Shown: one piece after another, positions 15,384-23,643 of the stretch | Numbering within the stretch: position 1 is the first letter of the stretch | Layout of the letters: every line of letters starts with the position of its first letter | Source of the DNA: Microcaldota archaeon | GTDB taxonomy: Archaea; Micrarchaeota; Micrarchaeia; Micrarchaeales; CABMGC01 | Length of the DNA: 61,197 nucleotides | Assembly (NCBI GenBank): GCA_021851065.1 | Contig: JAJZJQ010000006.1 | Span: 1-61,197, forward strand | Direction of reading: 5' to 3' | Made by a program: the position numbers and the translations under genes | The notes under the pieces: model-generated | The model's input: the letters and a program-made list of their open reading frames with translations, nothing else | Databases searched by the model: none | What the model was told of the DNA's origin: nothing

Positions 15384-18300
15384 CTACTTGCACTCTGCCA
15401 AGTTCAGCCAGCTGCCGCAGCCAGTTGTGCTTATGCAGGCATTTGCGCCATTGTCGCTGTCCCCCGCCTGCGAGCCTGAGCACACGAGCGATGTCACCCT
15501 GTTCTGCGACAGCGTGCTACCAGGCGACTGCGCAAGCGCCATCCCCTGCCCATGCGAGCTGCCGCTTACTGTGTTGTTGATCAGCTGCGAGTACCCGCTG
15601 CTGACAAGGGATATGCCCTGCCCGCTGTTTAGCACAGCGTTGTTCCTTATGCTGCTGCTGTTGAACCTGTAGAGATATATCGCGGAGCTGGCATTGATTA
15701 CGTTGTTCCCTATGACTGACGATGACTGCACATTGCTTATGTAGATCGCGTTGCCGGTTGCCCCTGCTATGGTGTTGTTAAGCACCTGCACCCCAGATAT
15801 CATTCTTCCAGACGATGTTATCGTTATTGGGTTGTTAAATCCAACGAGCACGCAGTCCTCTACTGTAACGCTGCTGTTTGTGGAGTTAACGAATGCGCCG
15901 CCGCCAGATGCAAACACTGTGTGGCCGTTGCAGTTTATCGTCGTGCCTGAGGCGCTCAGGGTGCTGTTTGAGCGTATGTTGAAGCATGTGCTTGCATAAG
16001 GGTAGTACATGTCCGAGGTGAAACTGACCAGGTCCGGGCTGGTTATTAGCGTGCACTGCTGCTGCTTTGTAAGTATGGTGGGGCTTGTTGCAACCAGCCA
16101 CCTGCACCCAGACTTGGTCACTCCTGTATTCATGCGCCCCTTCTGCGCGTATACTCCTGAAGAATACTGGTCACAGTAGAAGTCAGCCCCTGAGTTTGCC
16201 AGTGCGCTGTTGTTGTATATCATGTTGTCCCGTGAGCCGGCAATGTAGAATCCATACACGCTAGCATTCTCGCTGTTGTTAACCAGCAGGTTGTTGAATG
16301 CCCTGTTCAGCAGGAAGCCGTAGCCTGATCCAGAGCTGCGTGCAGAGTTGTTTAGCATTCTGCTGTCGTTTGTCTGGTTGAGCGAGAATCCGTATCCTGC
16401 ATAATTGCGCACAGAGACATTTGACACGGATGCGTTGCTGCTCCTGCTAAGCAGCACCCCTGCGTTAACCGCGGATATGAGGGATGAATTTAGCGTGATG
16501 CCTAAGGAACCTGCAATGTTTATTCCGTAATCGAAGCCCGCTATCCTGCAGCTGTGTATGTCTATATTGTTCTGGCCGCTAACCTCAAATGCTGCAGTAG
16601 ATGCAGCTCCCTGGCCAGTTATCCCGTGCCCGGCGCAGTCTATGGTCACGTTGCTCGCCTCTATGTCAAAGCATGTGCCCTGCGTGAGAAGGTTTCCTGT
16701 GATGGTGTAGCTGCCAGGTGAGACTATGGGCCTGCACGCGCCTACCGGGTAGCTTACCAGGTTAGGCAGGCTCTTTACAGGGCAGCTGGTTGCCCAGTTG
16801 CAGTCCGTGCTCCTGCATGCCGTTCCAGACAATGTTATGTTTGTTGAGTTGTATGTGCTTGCCGTGCAGTAGAAGTCCGTCTTGTAGCTGGGCATCACCG
16901 ATCCGCCCTTGAAGTATATGCTTGTTGCGTTGTCAGTGAGCACTCCGTACGTGTTCTCAGACGCGTTTAGTCCCGTGACCGTGGTGTACACTGTGTTGTT
17001 CAGCAAAATCCCGTAGTTGTTGCTACTTGTTATGTCTGATGTCAGGTTGCCATTCGTGGAATTCGTTATGTATATCCCATAGCCGTTGTTCTGCGCAGTC
17101 ACTGAGTTTATCCTAAAGCGCACTACCCCGTTCATGTACACTCCGTACGTCCCGTTATATATCCTGCAGTCGCTTACTGTAACGTTGTACTGCCCCGCGC
17201 TGCTTATCCCAAGCGGCGCGTTTGATATGCTGTGCCCGTTGCAGTTCAGGGACACGCTTGATGCGTTTATGGAGATGCACGGGGAGTCTATGCCCTGCCT
17301 GTCCGAGATGTTCAGGTAGTCCGCGAGATTGAGATCCCTGTTGATTGAATAGCTGCCGCTGTTCACTATAGTGCCGCACGAGCTTATCGTGCTGCCAAGT
17401 CTAATGGCCGATATTGCAGACTGGTTGTTTATCTGCGAGCAATATGCGAAATTGCACTGATCGTTCACATAGCACGTTGTGTTGTAGAACCTGTTCGAAG
17501 CCCTCGGGGCAGAGCCTGCATTGCAGTAGAAGTCAACAGGGCTGCCTACCATTGTGCTGTTGTACACCGCGTTGCCCGTGGAGTTTGAGAATGTGATGCC
17601 GTAGTATGAGTTGTAGTCGGATGTCGTCTTCTCGAACGTGTTATTGGTGCCAAGGGCTATGTTTATCCCGCCTCCCTGCCCCCCAGAGCTGCTCACCTGG
17701 TCACCGTAGAACAGGTTGCGGCTTGAGCTGTTTATGAGAAATCCCGTGAGGGTTGAGTTGTCTATCGTAATGTTGGATACGGTGTCATGGCTTGTGCCTG
17801 AGAGCAGCATGCCGTAAGAGAACCTGGATAGCGAGATATCTGTAACGCTGACGTTGCTATGGGACACTATGCTTATCCCATAGGTGTACGGCGCGGTAGT
17901 GACGAACGGTCCGTTGCCCAGTATGCTGTGTCCCTCTCCAAGAAGGCGCACGTTGTTTGCCCTTATCGCTATGCAGCTGCCATTGTATATGGATGTGCTT
18001 ATGTCGCCAGTAAGGTAATATGTTCCCGGAGCCGTTATTGCAGTGCATGAGTTTATCTCGTATAAGGACTGCTGCGAAGTAGTGGTCGTAGTTCCGTATG
18101 AGACACTGCTTGTAAGGGCGTGGTACACCAGAAGCCCGAGCAGTGCAACAGCTATAACTATTATTGCTATTATTGGCATCCTGCTTGAGCCACGCGGCTT
18201 AAAAGTAGAGCTAACCTGCTTCTTTTGGGGCTGCGCAGGCGGCTGAGATGCCATTTGCATCTGCTGCTGCGGCGCGGAAGCTGCCTTTTGCTGCTGTTGC

Positions 18301-18398
18301 TGCACATTCTGCTGCGGCTGTCGCTGCTCTTCATCATCTTTGGCCTGTGCAGCGCCTGCACCTGGCTGAGTTCCCTTCTGCTGAGTATCGTTTGCCAT
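15384..18398 (-). CDS. Membrane-anchored right-handed beta-helix surface protein
   Basis: This 1,004-residue protein has a cytoplasmic Gln-rich N-terminus (about 1-70), a single transmembrane segment (about 74-93) and a long extracellular region. That region is made of NosD/pectate-lyase-like beta-helix repeats, each with the pattern of short strands ending in small and Asn residues (for example NSSSRNLF, NVSVTDIS, NSTGNAVYNSTM). It has many N-x-S/T sequons and paired cysteines (SISCxxI-like, SLNCNGHSI, TIDCAGHGI, TINCNGHTV), the last three marking repeated starts of helices. It would lie on the outer face of the cell, possibly binding polysaccharide; no catalytic site is evident. A minus-strand TATA box near 18420 suggests a leaderless start. 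Confidence 0.8.
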   Translation of the reverse strand: MANDTQQKGTQPGAGAAQAKDDEEQRQPQQNVQQQQQKAASAPQQQMQMASQPPAQPQKKQVSSTFKPRGSSRMPIIAIIVIAVALLGLLVYHALTSSVSYGTTTTTSQQSLYEINSCTAITAPGTYYLTGDISTSIYNGSCIAIRANNVRLLGEGHSILGNGPFVTTAPYTYGISIVSHSNVSVTDISLSRFSYGMLLSGTSHDTVSNITIDNSTLTGFLINSSSRNLFYGDQVSSSGGQGGGINIALGTNNTFEKTTSDYNSYYGITFSNSTGNAVYNSTMVGSPVDFYCNAGSAPRASNRFYNTTCYVNDQCNFAYCSQINNQSAISAIRLGSTISSCGTIVNSGSYSINRDLNLADYLNISDRQGIDSPCISINASSVSLNCNGHSISNAPLGISSAGQYNVTVSDCRIYNGTYGVYMNGVVRFRINSVTAQNNGYGIYITNSTNGNLTSDITSSNNYGILLNNTVYTTVTGLNASENTYGVLTDNATSIYFKGGSVMPSYKTDFYCTASTYNSTNITLSGTACRSTDCNWATSCPVKSLPNLVSYPVGACRPIVSPGSYTITGNLLTQGTCFDIEASNVTIDCAGHGITGQGAASTAAFEVSGQNNIDIHSCRIAGFDYGINIAGSLGITLNSSLISAVNAGVLLSRSSNASVSNVSVRNYAGYGFSLNQTNDSRMLNNSARSSGSGYGFLLNRAFNNLLVNNSENASVYGFYIAGSRDNMIYNNSALANSGADFYCDQYSSGVYAQKGRMNTGVTKSGCRWLVATSPTILTKQQQCTLITSPDLVSFTSDMYYPYASTCFNIRSNSTLSASGTTINCNGHTVFASGGGAFVNSTNSSVTVEDCVLVGFNNPITITSSGRMISGVQVLNNTIAGATGNAIYISNVQSSSVIGNNVINASSAIYLYRFNSSSIRNNAVLNSGQGISLVSSGYSQLINNTVSGSSHGQGMALAQSPGSTLSQNRVTSLVCSGSQAGDSDNGANACISTTGCGSWLNLAECK

Positions 18399-18451
18399 CG
18401 GACCAGTCTTTGCTTAAGTTTATATGTCTGAACACTTATTTATAAAAACAT

Positions 18452-18526
18452 GCCCCGGTAACTCAGCCTGGCTAGAGTGCGAGTTTCGTAAACTCGAAGT
18501 CGAGGGTTCAAATCCCTCTCGGGGCT
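18452..18526 (+). tRNA. tRNA-Thr (CGU anticodon)
   Basis: Acceptor arms GCCCCGG and TCGGGGC pair over seven positions (one G-T), the D arm is ACTC/GAGT, the anticodon stem is CGAGT/ACTCG with loop TTCGTAA giving anticodon CGT, and the T arm is GAGGG/CCCTC with loop TTCAAAT. The discriminator is T and CCA is not encoded. There is no intron. Its 3' end appears to be the attachment site of an integrated element. Confidence 0.96.
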
Positions 18527-18634
18527 TTTAACACGCTTTGTCGTCAGTAAGGTCCGTATCCCTGAAAGGGAGTCGTACTTTCAGGTTCAGAGCCCTTTCT
18601 AGGTACTTTAAATTATTATTTACAGAATAAGGTT

Positions 18635-18946
18635 ATGGGACTTGAGAGAATTGTACTTTACGCTTCAAACGGCAGTTTATCGAAATTGGCACGAAGCTAC
18701 CTTATGAAAAACAACATAAGCTTTGAAGAAGTAGATGCAACTGCAGAAGAAGGTAGGTTGAAATTAATACGGCTTTCAAAGCAGCCGAAGACCCCGTTTT
18801 TATATGTAAAACACAGGCACAGCATAAGTACGGTTGTAGGTTCTGGTGAGTTTCAGTATGTGGGCGCACTTGACACGTCTTTGAGCTATGAGAAATTCAT
18901 GAAAGCAAAGAAAAGCCGTGTTGAAGAGGGACAGCGGACTTTGTAA
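18635..18946 (+). CDS. Glutaredoxin-like protein lacking the redox cysteines
   Basis: The 103-residue protein follows the glutaredoxin/thioredoxin pattern: strand IVLYAS, then NGSLSKLARSYLMKNNISFEEVDA, and the cis-proline motif KTPFLYV (residues 52-58). The CPYC position is replaced by NGSL, so disulfide chemistry is not possible. It may be a structural or binding relic of the fold. It is the first gene after tRNA-Thr, in A+T-rich DNA, with the ATPase 70 bp downstream on the same strand. Confidence 0.55.
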   Translation: MGLERIVLYASNGSLSKLARSYLMKNNISFEEVDATAEEGRLKLIRLSKQPKTPFLYVKHRHSISTVVGSGEFQYVGALDTSLSYEKFMKAKKSRVEEGQRTL

Positions 18947-18963
18947 TCCGGCAAGCCTAAGAA

Positions 18964-18998
18964 TTTGGTAGTTTACTACCAAAAAGTATATATATTTT
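18964..18998 (+). promoter_or_regulatory. Palindromic operator and TATA box of the AAA ATPase gene
   Basis: A perfect inverted repeat, TTTGGTAGT and ACTACCAAA with a 2-bp spacer (18964-18983), sits directly before the TATA-like AGTATATATATTTT (18985-18998). The ATG at 19017 is about 25 bp downstream of the box centre, fitting a leaderless mRNA. A dimeric repressor here would occlude the TFB recognition element. Confidence 0.6.
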
Positions 18999-19016
18999 GG
19001 CAATTAAATACCAAAT

Positions 19017-20336
19017 ATGCTTAACAAAGACTTCGTAATAGAGCAGAATCCATGGTGGAGGGACAAGGCGCTCATAGACAGCGACCAGCAGGTTGGCAGG
19101 GCTCTTGCAGCTAGTCCCCAGAAGCTTTACTCTTTTGAGGATGAAAACCTGCTAATACTTGGGCCCAGACAGGTTGGAAAAACCACTTTTGTCAAGCTGT
19201 GCATAAGGGATCTGCTGCTGAATAAGAAGGTGGATCCTAAGAATATACTATTCTTTTCTGCAGAATCACTATCTTCTAAAGACGACATTCTCGCACTGGC
19301 ATCATACTTTGAGACGGTTGCGGACGAGAGGCATACAGCGTACCTGTTTTTAGATGAAATAAGCTTTGTAGACGATTGGAATATAGCAATATTGGCATTG
19401 TTTAATTCAGGTTATCTCAATGGAAAGAGAATATACCTTACCGGATCATCATCAATTTCTTTGCAGAAAGAAACACTGCCAGGTCGCAATATAAAGAAGA
19501 GGTTCTTCTATCCGCTGAGTTTTTCAGAGTACATTGATCTTTTTTATAAATCGGATCTTAAAACTAAACAGGTAGAAGGGATAGACATACTCAGGAAAGA
19601 TAAATTTTACGAGAAAGCCCGCGATCTCCTGCCTTACGTTAAGGAATTGGACAGGCATATGGACGCGTATTTGAAATATACTGGAGGCTACCTTACCGCG
19701 TCATACGCTTACAACAAGACCAAGAAAGATCCTTTTGACAGCTACTATGAGATCTACAAAGATGCCATAATTAGCGACATCGCCAAGGCCGAAAAGAGCC
19801 AGCAGATGTTCAAGGAAACAATGTATGGGGTTGTAGTATCATATGGATCTGCATTTTCCGCAAATTCTATATCTAAGAAGACCTCGATAGGGTCGCACAA
19901 AACTGTAGAAGAGTACCTGGAAATAGCTGATAAGCTCTTTGCGCTAAAGACATTCTATAAGTTTGCGAATGGGAGGGTGATGTACAGGAGCAACAAGAAG
20001 AGTTATTTCATAGACCCATTCCTTTACCGAGTAATAAAGTATTATGCTACAGGCTCAAAGGAACTCAAACCGCAAGAAATACCGGCGTTGGCTGAAGGTG
20101 TTGTGGGTGCATTGCTTTCAAGAAAGTATGATAGCATATACTATAGGGTAAACGATGCGGGTAGAGAGACTGATTTTTTCTACAATAATCTTGGGATAGA
20201 AGTGAAATATGGACCAGGTAAATTTAGTGAACTGAACAGCGATTCCGGATATCTGCTGACAATGGATGAGGAAGTGTTGAAAGAGGGCAATAAGGTGAAG
20301 ATGCCAGTCTCTATATTTTTGTACTTGCTAGGATGA
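19017..20336 (+). CDS. AAA_14/DUF4143-type ATPase
   Basis: The 439-residue protein has a Walker A motif GPRQVGKTT (49-57), a Walker B AYLFLDEISF (108-117), a sensor-like YLTGSSS (about 141-147), and a C-terminal domain. That domain includes HKTVEEYLEIADKLFALKTFYKF (winged helix) and a PD-(D/E)XK-like end, GRETDFFYNNLGIEVKYG. This is the AAA_14 plus DUF4143 layout common in archaea and bacteria, often multiplied in genomes and of unknown role; some occur on mobile elements. It has its own palindromic promoter. Its 3' end overlaps the convergent peptidase gene by 9 bp. Confidence 0.85.
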   Translation: MLNKDFVIEQNPWWRDKALIDSDQQVGRALAASPQKLYSFEDENLLILGPRQVGKTTFVKLCIRDLLLNKKVDPKNILFFSAESLSSKDDILALASYFETVADERHTAYLFLDEISFVDDWNIAILALFNSGYLNGKRIYLTGSSSISLQKETLPGRNIKKRFFYPLSFSEYIDLFYKSDLKTKQVEGIDILRKDKFYEKARDLLPYVKELDRHMDAYLKYTGGYLTASYAYNKTKKDPFDSYYEIYKDAIISDIAKAEKSQQMFKETMYGVVVSYGSAFSANSISKKTSIGSHKTVEEYLEIADKLFALKTFYKFANGRVMYRSNKKSYFIDPFLYRVIKYYATGSKELKPQEIPALAEGVVGALLSRKYDSIYYRVNDAGRETDFFYNNLGIEVKYGPGKFSELNSDSGYLLTMDEEVLKEGNKVKMPVSIFLYLLG

Positions 20337-21092
20337 AGTGTCTACAGCAGGTTGAGCAGCTCCAAGTTTATCCCCATTTAGCTTCAGCCATTTTCTGGCT
20401 TCTTTATAGTTTGGAAATGCACTTTCTACTAGTGACCAGTAAGCCTTTGAGTGATTCCCTTCTTTTATGTGGGCAAGTTCATGAATGATTACGTAGTCCA
20501 TTACCCATGTTGGTGCAAAAAGCAATCTGAAGTTCAGGTTGATATTTTTCTTCTTTTGATTACAGCTGCCCCATCGGGTTATAGTATCTTTTATAAAAAC
20601 CTTATTTATGCCAAAGTCATAATTTTCTGAATCTAGCTCTTTTACTCTTAGAATTACCTCAGGTGAAAGAATATGGGATATGACTCTTCTGCAAAGATTT
20701 GATGCGTGTGTTTTCTTCTTATTGCCACCGAGCCCCTCTGCAAGTCGTATTACGACTTCTCCATTTACATAATCTCCCTTTGATATTTTGGATCCTTTGT
20801 CTTCATGTATCGAAATCTTAAACGGTTTGCCCTGCAATTCTAGCGCCTGGCCGTTAAAGAATTCGACTTCTGGCGGAGGCTGGCCCAGATCCGGATGTTT
20901 CTCTAGATCCTTTATGACTTTGCCACGAAGTTCAATGAAGGTCCTCACAACTTCTTCCCTTGGAAGATATGATGACACTTTTATGGTTATGGTTCTGCCG
21001 CGTATGCTTACACTTGATGTTTTTGCACTGACTGCAGTACGTGAGATGATATATGTATTTCCATTTACGGTTACTGGGCCTTCTCCAAACAT
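20328..21092 (-). CDS. YgjP-type (DUF45) metallopeptidase, second copy
   Basis: This 254-residue paralogue of the gene at 7108-7827 has the same core: TRWGSCNQKKKNINLNFRLLFAP (about 172-194), the zinc motif HELAH (204-208) and the third ligand in NHSKAYW (His214). The N-terminal half is diverged and longer. Base composition is richer in A+T than the other copy, suggesting separate acquisition rather than recent duplication. It sits tail to tail with the ATPase gene and 30 bp downstream of the TPR gene, probably as the second gene of that transcript. Confidence 0.82.
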   Translation of the reverse strand: MFGEGPVTVNGNTYIISRTAVSAKTSSVSIRGRTITIKVSSYLPREEVVRTFIELRGKVIKDLEKHPDLGQPPPEVEFFNGQALELQGKPFKISIHEDKGSKISKGDYVNGEVVIRLAEGLGGNKKKTHASNLCRRVISHILSPEVILRVKELDSENYDFGINKVFIKDTITRWGSCNQKKKNINLNFRLLFAPTWVMDYVIIHELAHIKEGNHSKAYWSLVESAFPNYKEARKWLKLNGDKLGAAQPAVDTSS

Positions 21093-21122
21093 AAAAGCAC
21101 TTTTATTATCTTGCGTAGACGC

Positions 21123-21977
21123 TTACAAATATTCTGCAACAAAGGCTATGGCACCTTCTGTACTTTCCCAGTACTTTCCAAATTCTTGCCAATAGTAATA
21201 TGCCTGGTCCTCCCCGCCCACAGAAATGTATCCTTCCATATCCTGGTCAATCTTTGGTTTTTTGTGTTCCTTGTCTACGATCTGCTTGGCAACATAAGGA
21301 AAGGCATTGATTGCGTGTCCCATGGACGATTGCGCTTGGTCTCTCTTACCTAGGCTTAAATAGGTGAGTACTTGGGCATAAGGTACGGCTGGAGATACAA
21401 AATCTTTGCCATACTTTTTAGCTAGCTCAAGGACTTTGTCTGTTAGCTCAAGTTCCAAATAGCAACTCACTATAAGATCTCTGCATCCTTGATGATCTTC
21501 TGGGTCAAATTTGAGTAGCTGCTCGTATATTTCAGATTCTTTTTTTGTATCTTTTAGTACATATCTATAATCAACAGCAAGGCCATGTAGCAGCCTTAGA
21601 AAGGGCCTGTTCTCCATCCATCCCCACTGCAATTTATCTTTATTGAAGTCAAATTTCTTAGGGAAAAGCGAGAAACCAAATTCTACACCTATTTTTCTTA
21701 ATTCCATGGCCCCTTTATACTTCTTTTCATGGCCCAATACAATTGCTAGGTGTTGATAGGCATCAAAATGATAGAGATAAGAGTTAAGCAAAGACGAAAA
21801 TATGCGCTTCGCTACATCTGGATCTGAATCCATCTTTTCTATAGCCATGTCGAGTTTTTCGTCTGACTTCCATTTTTCCTTTGAAAATTCAAATTTCCAT
21901 TCGTTTTCGCTAACTTGCTCAAGCCAGGCGAATTTTTGGGCTTTCAAGTTATGACCGGTTCTATTTTGATCCTTCAC
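21123..21977 (-). CDS. Tetratricopeptide-repeat protein
   Basis: The 284-residue protein is helical and TPR-like: DAYQHLAIVLGHEKKYKGAMELRKIG (about 73-98), then RPFLRLLHGLAVDYRYVLKDTKKESEIYEQLLKFDPEDHQGCRDLIV (about 125-171), and DKVLELAKKYGKDFVSPAVPYAQVLTYLSLGKRDQA (about 182-218). The RPFxRxLHGLA block is typical of a widespread TPR family found near plasmid and phage genes. It probably mediates protein contacts. It is A+T rich and co-oriented with the YgjP gene, 30 bp apart. Confidence 0.75.
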   Translation of the reverse strand: MKDQNRTGHNLKAQKFAWLEQVSENEWKFEFSKEKWKSDEKLDMAIEKMDSDPDVAKRIFSSLLNSYLYHFDAYQHLAIVLGHEKKYKGAMELRKIGVEFGFSLFPKKFDFNKDKLQWGWMENRPFLRLLHGLAVDYRYVLKDTKKESEIYEQLLKFDPEDHQGCRDLIVSCYLELELTDKVLELAKKYGKDFVSPAVPYAQVLTYLSLGKRDQAQSSMGHAINAFPYVAKQIVDKEHKKPKIDQDMEGYISVGGEDQAYYYWQEFGKYWESTEGAIAFVAEYL

Positions 21978-22285
21978 ATTTTTATGTTTTCGCTGCGTAA
22001 TAGAGTTAGGTGTAACTAATGCCCAGAAAACTAGGGCGTAGTACCTCTCATCATATTGCTCTCTTGGGGCTTATATCCATTTCGAGGAAATTCAACTAAC
22101 CCCACTGCGCCTGCAGAGTAGATCTTTCAGGATAATGGATAGAGTAGGAGCTTGCCTTAGATTATCTTGACATGTTTCTCAAGGATTTGCTATAACATAG
22201 CATGCCCAACACGTCACTTTATTTTGCGGTAATCCTAAGGGCATGGCCAGCTCTTGCAGCAGCCTAGAATGCGCCTGCCCAAGGC
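21978..22285. other. Gene-free stretch with imperfect tRNA-end copy
   Basis: This 308-bp stretch carries CTCTTGGGGCTTATA at 22061-22075, matching the end of tRNA-Thr plus its first downstream bases at 13 of 15 positions. A weak hairpin, GCCCAGAAAACTAGGGC (22021-22037), lies before it. The A+T-rich composition of the island ends about here, so this may be its right boundary. Confidence 0.4.
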
Positions 22286-23329
22286 TCACCCGTCCTCTTT
22301 GCGTATTCCCCTCAGCAGCTCCTGTAATACATTGGGGTCTATGTAGGCAATCGGGCCCTTTGTGCCAAGTATGCTTACGGCATCTGGTGATGGTTCCCAC
22401 AGGTGCTGAAATTCCTTTATGACATAATCAAATTGCCTGAGTTTAGATACAGTCATCCTTGCTGCGTCCAGATCTTCTTGGGGCGATCCACCTGAAAACT
22501 CATACGTATCGATCTGTAAAAGTGGTCCGATCGCTGTGAGATTTTCTTCTGGTGTGTATCGGCTTTCTTCTCTAGCGATGCTTAGAAGTCCTTCGAGCTT
22601 CTGCACTGGGGAAAAGAAGCCGCCAGGGGGAGGCGCTATGCTGCGCACACCCATGCTTTCCAAAGCACCATACACGGGCCATGCAAGCTCATACAGGACA
22701 AACTCACCCAGCACTGCCTGATTCCTCGATACACTTACGTGCGAACTACTGGTACGATCTCTCGCCACAATTTCATGCAGCAATGAGGGATTTTTAGCGA
22801 TTATCTCGTCAAGCACCGAGTCGTGCAATGCAAGTTTACCAAGTAATGTTACTCTTCTGAATGGCTTGTGCGGGGGACTTGACTCTAGGTTGAAATGCTC
22901 TGGCCGCTGCTGGAATATGAGCAGGGCTGCGTCTTCATAGCTTGCGGCAGCATGCGCAACAGTCTCTTCATGCTCTGTTTCAGCCAAGTGCTGTTGTCTA
23001 GCGTGTTCTCGGAAGCCTTCAACGAATTTTGCCTGTTCTGGATCGGGTGTATGTCCTTGCAGCTCTCTTTCCAGACGTGTTTCCTGCAATGTAGCCTCCA
23101 AGTCTCTGTAAAGTTCACGCATATACTCATCGACGTATCTTATCCGCAGAGGAAGCGATTCTGGATACTTGCTAGCAACTATCAAAGCGGCAGTTCCTGT
23201 TCTATCGGATTCTACAAGCTTATACAGCTCCTCTGCGGCATCTTGGGCCTTAGGGCCTCCACCCATTGCTCTGCTAACAAGATCTGCCACTTTCCTATCC
23301 ATACGTTGGGGTTGTTTAAATTCAGCCAT
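22286..23329 (-). CDS. Hypothetical helical protein, 347 residues
   Basis: Unrecognised. It is soluble and largely alpha-helical, rich in Glu and Ala, with a basic N-terminus (MAEFKQPQRMDRKVADLVSRAM), an acidic middle with heptad-like spacing (AAASYEDAALLIFQQRPE) and a Pro/Gly loop (SIAPPPGGFFSP, about 229-240). No motif is diagnostic. Its composition is closer to the host chromosome than the A+T-rich genes to its left, although it lies within the exact tRNA-end repeats. Confidence 0.55.
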   Translation of the reverse strand: MAEFKQPQRMDRKVADLVSRAMGGGPKAQDAAEELYKLVESDRTGTAALIVASKYPESLPLRIRYVDEYMRELYRDLEATLQETRLERELQGHTPDPEQAKFVEGFREHARQQHLAETEHEETVAHAAASYEDAALLIFQQRPEHFNLESSPPHKPFRRVTLLGKLALHDSVLDEIIAKNPSLLHEIVARDRTSSSHVSVSRNQAVLGEFVLYELAWPVYGALESMGVRSIAPPPGGFFSPVQKLEGLLSIAREESRYTPEENLTAIGPLLQIDTYEFSGGSPQEDLDAARMTVSKLRQFDYVIKEFQHLWEPSPDAVSILGTKGPIAYIDPNVLQELLRGIRKEDG

Positions 23330-23643
23330 ATTAACCGATTTCCATAGTGAAATTTCTCATTTATAAAGTCGATTGTCTTTATAAAGGCCATAATGACAAA
23401 TGCCATGTTTGTCAGCTGCTGTCACGCCCGCAATGCAGAGGCCGCGAACATAAGTAATGTAAATACCTTAAGAATTCCCACAACCTCGTAAGGCTATCTT
23501 AGCGATAAAAGTACAAGCTAGTGTATATACAAGTCTACACTTGGGTATAAGTGAACTATTCAGCCAATGGCTCTCGGGGCTATCATATTCAATACCACAG
23601 CCCGTCCACTAAGCTTTATATACTTCTGCCTAAATAAGCTATC
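23330..23643. other. Gene-free stretch with attachment-like site and integrase promoter
   Basis: The interval contains the 11-base copy of the tRNA-Thr end (23571-23581). Just before it lie short inverted repeats GTGTA/TACAC (23521-23540) and CACTT/AAGTG (23538-23553), which resemble arm-type sites. A TATA box CTTTATATAC (about 23611-23620) sits 25-30 bp upstream of the integrase ATG. Confidence 0.5.

Larger units (their letters stand above)
18516..23581. mobile_element. Putative integrated island at tRNA-Thr
   Basis: The last 11 bases of tRNA-Thr (18516-18526, CTCTCGGGGCT) recur exactly at 23571-23581, 62 bp before an integrase gene. A second imperfect copy at 22061-22075 matches 13 of 15 positions, including bases past the tRNA end. 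The enclosed DNA from about 18530 to 22030 is visibly more A+T rich than its surroundings and carries a degenerate glutaredoxin, an AAA ATPase, a YgjP peptidase and a TPR protein. The integrase itself lies outside the exact repeat, so the boundaries are uncertain and the element looks decayed. Confidence 0.5.

Noticed and set aside
18527-18634. tRNA-adjacent terminator or second RNA gene
   Set aside because: An inverted repeat CCTGAAAG/CTTTCAGG is present, but no T run or tRNA-like fold follows, so no feature was called.
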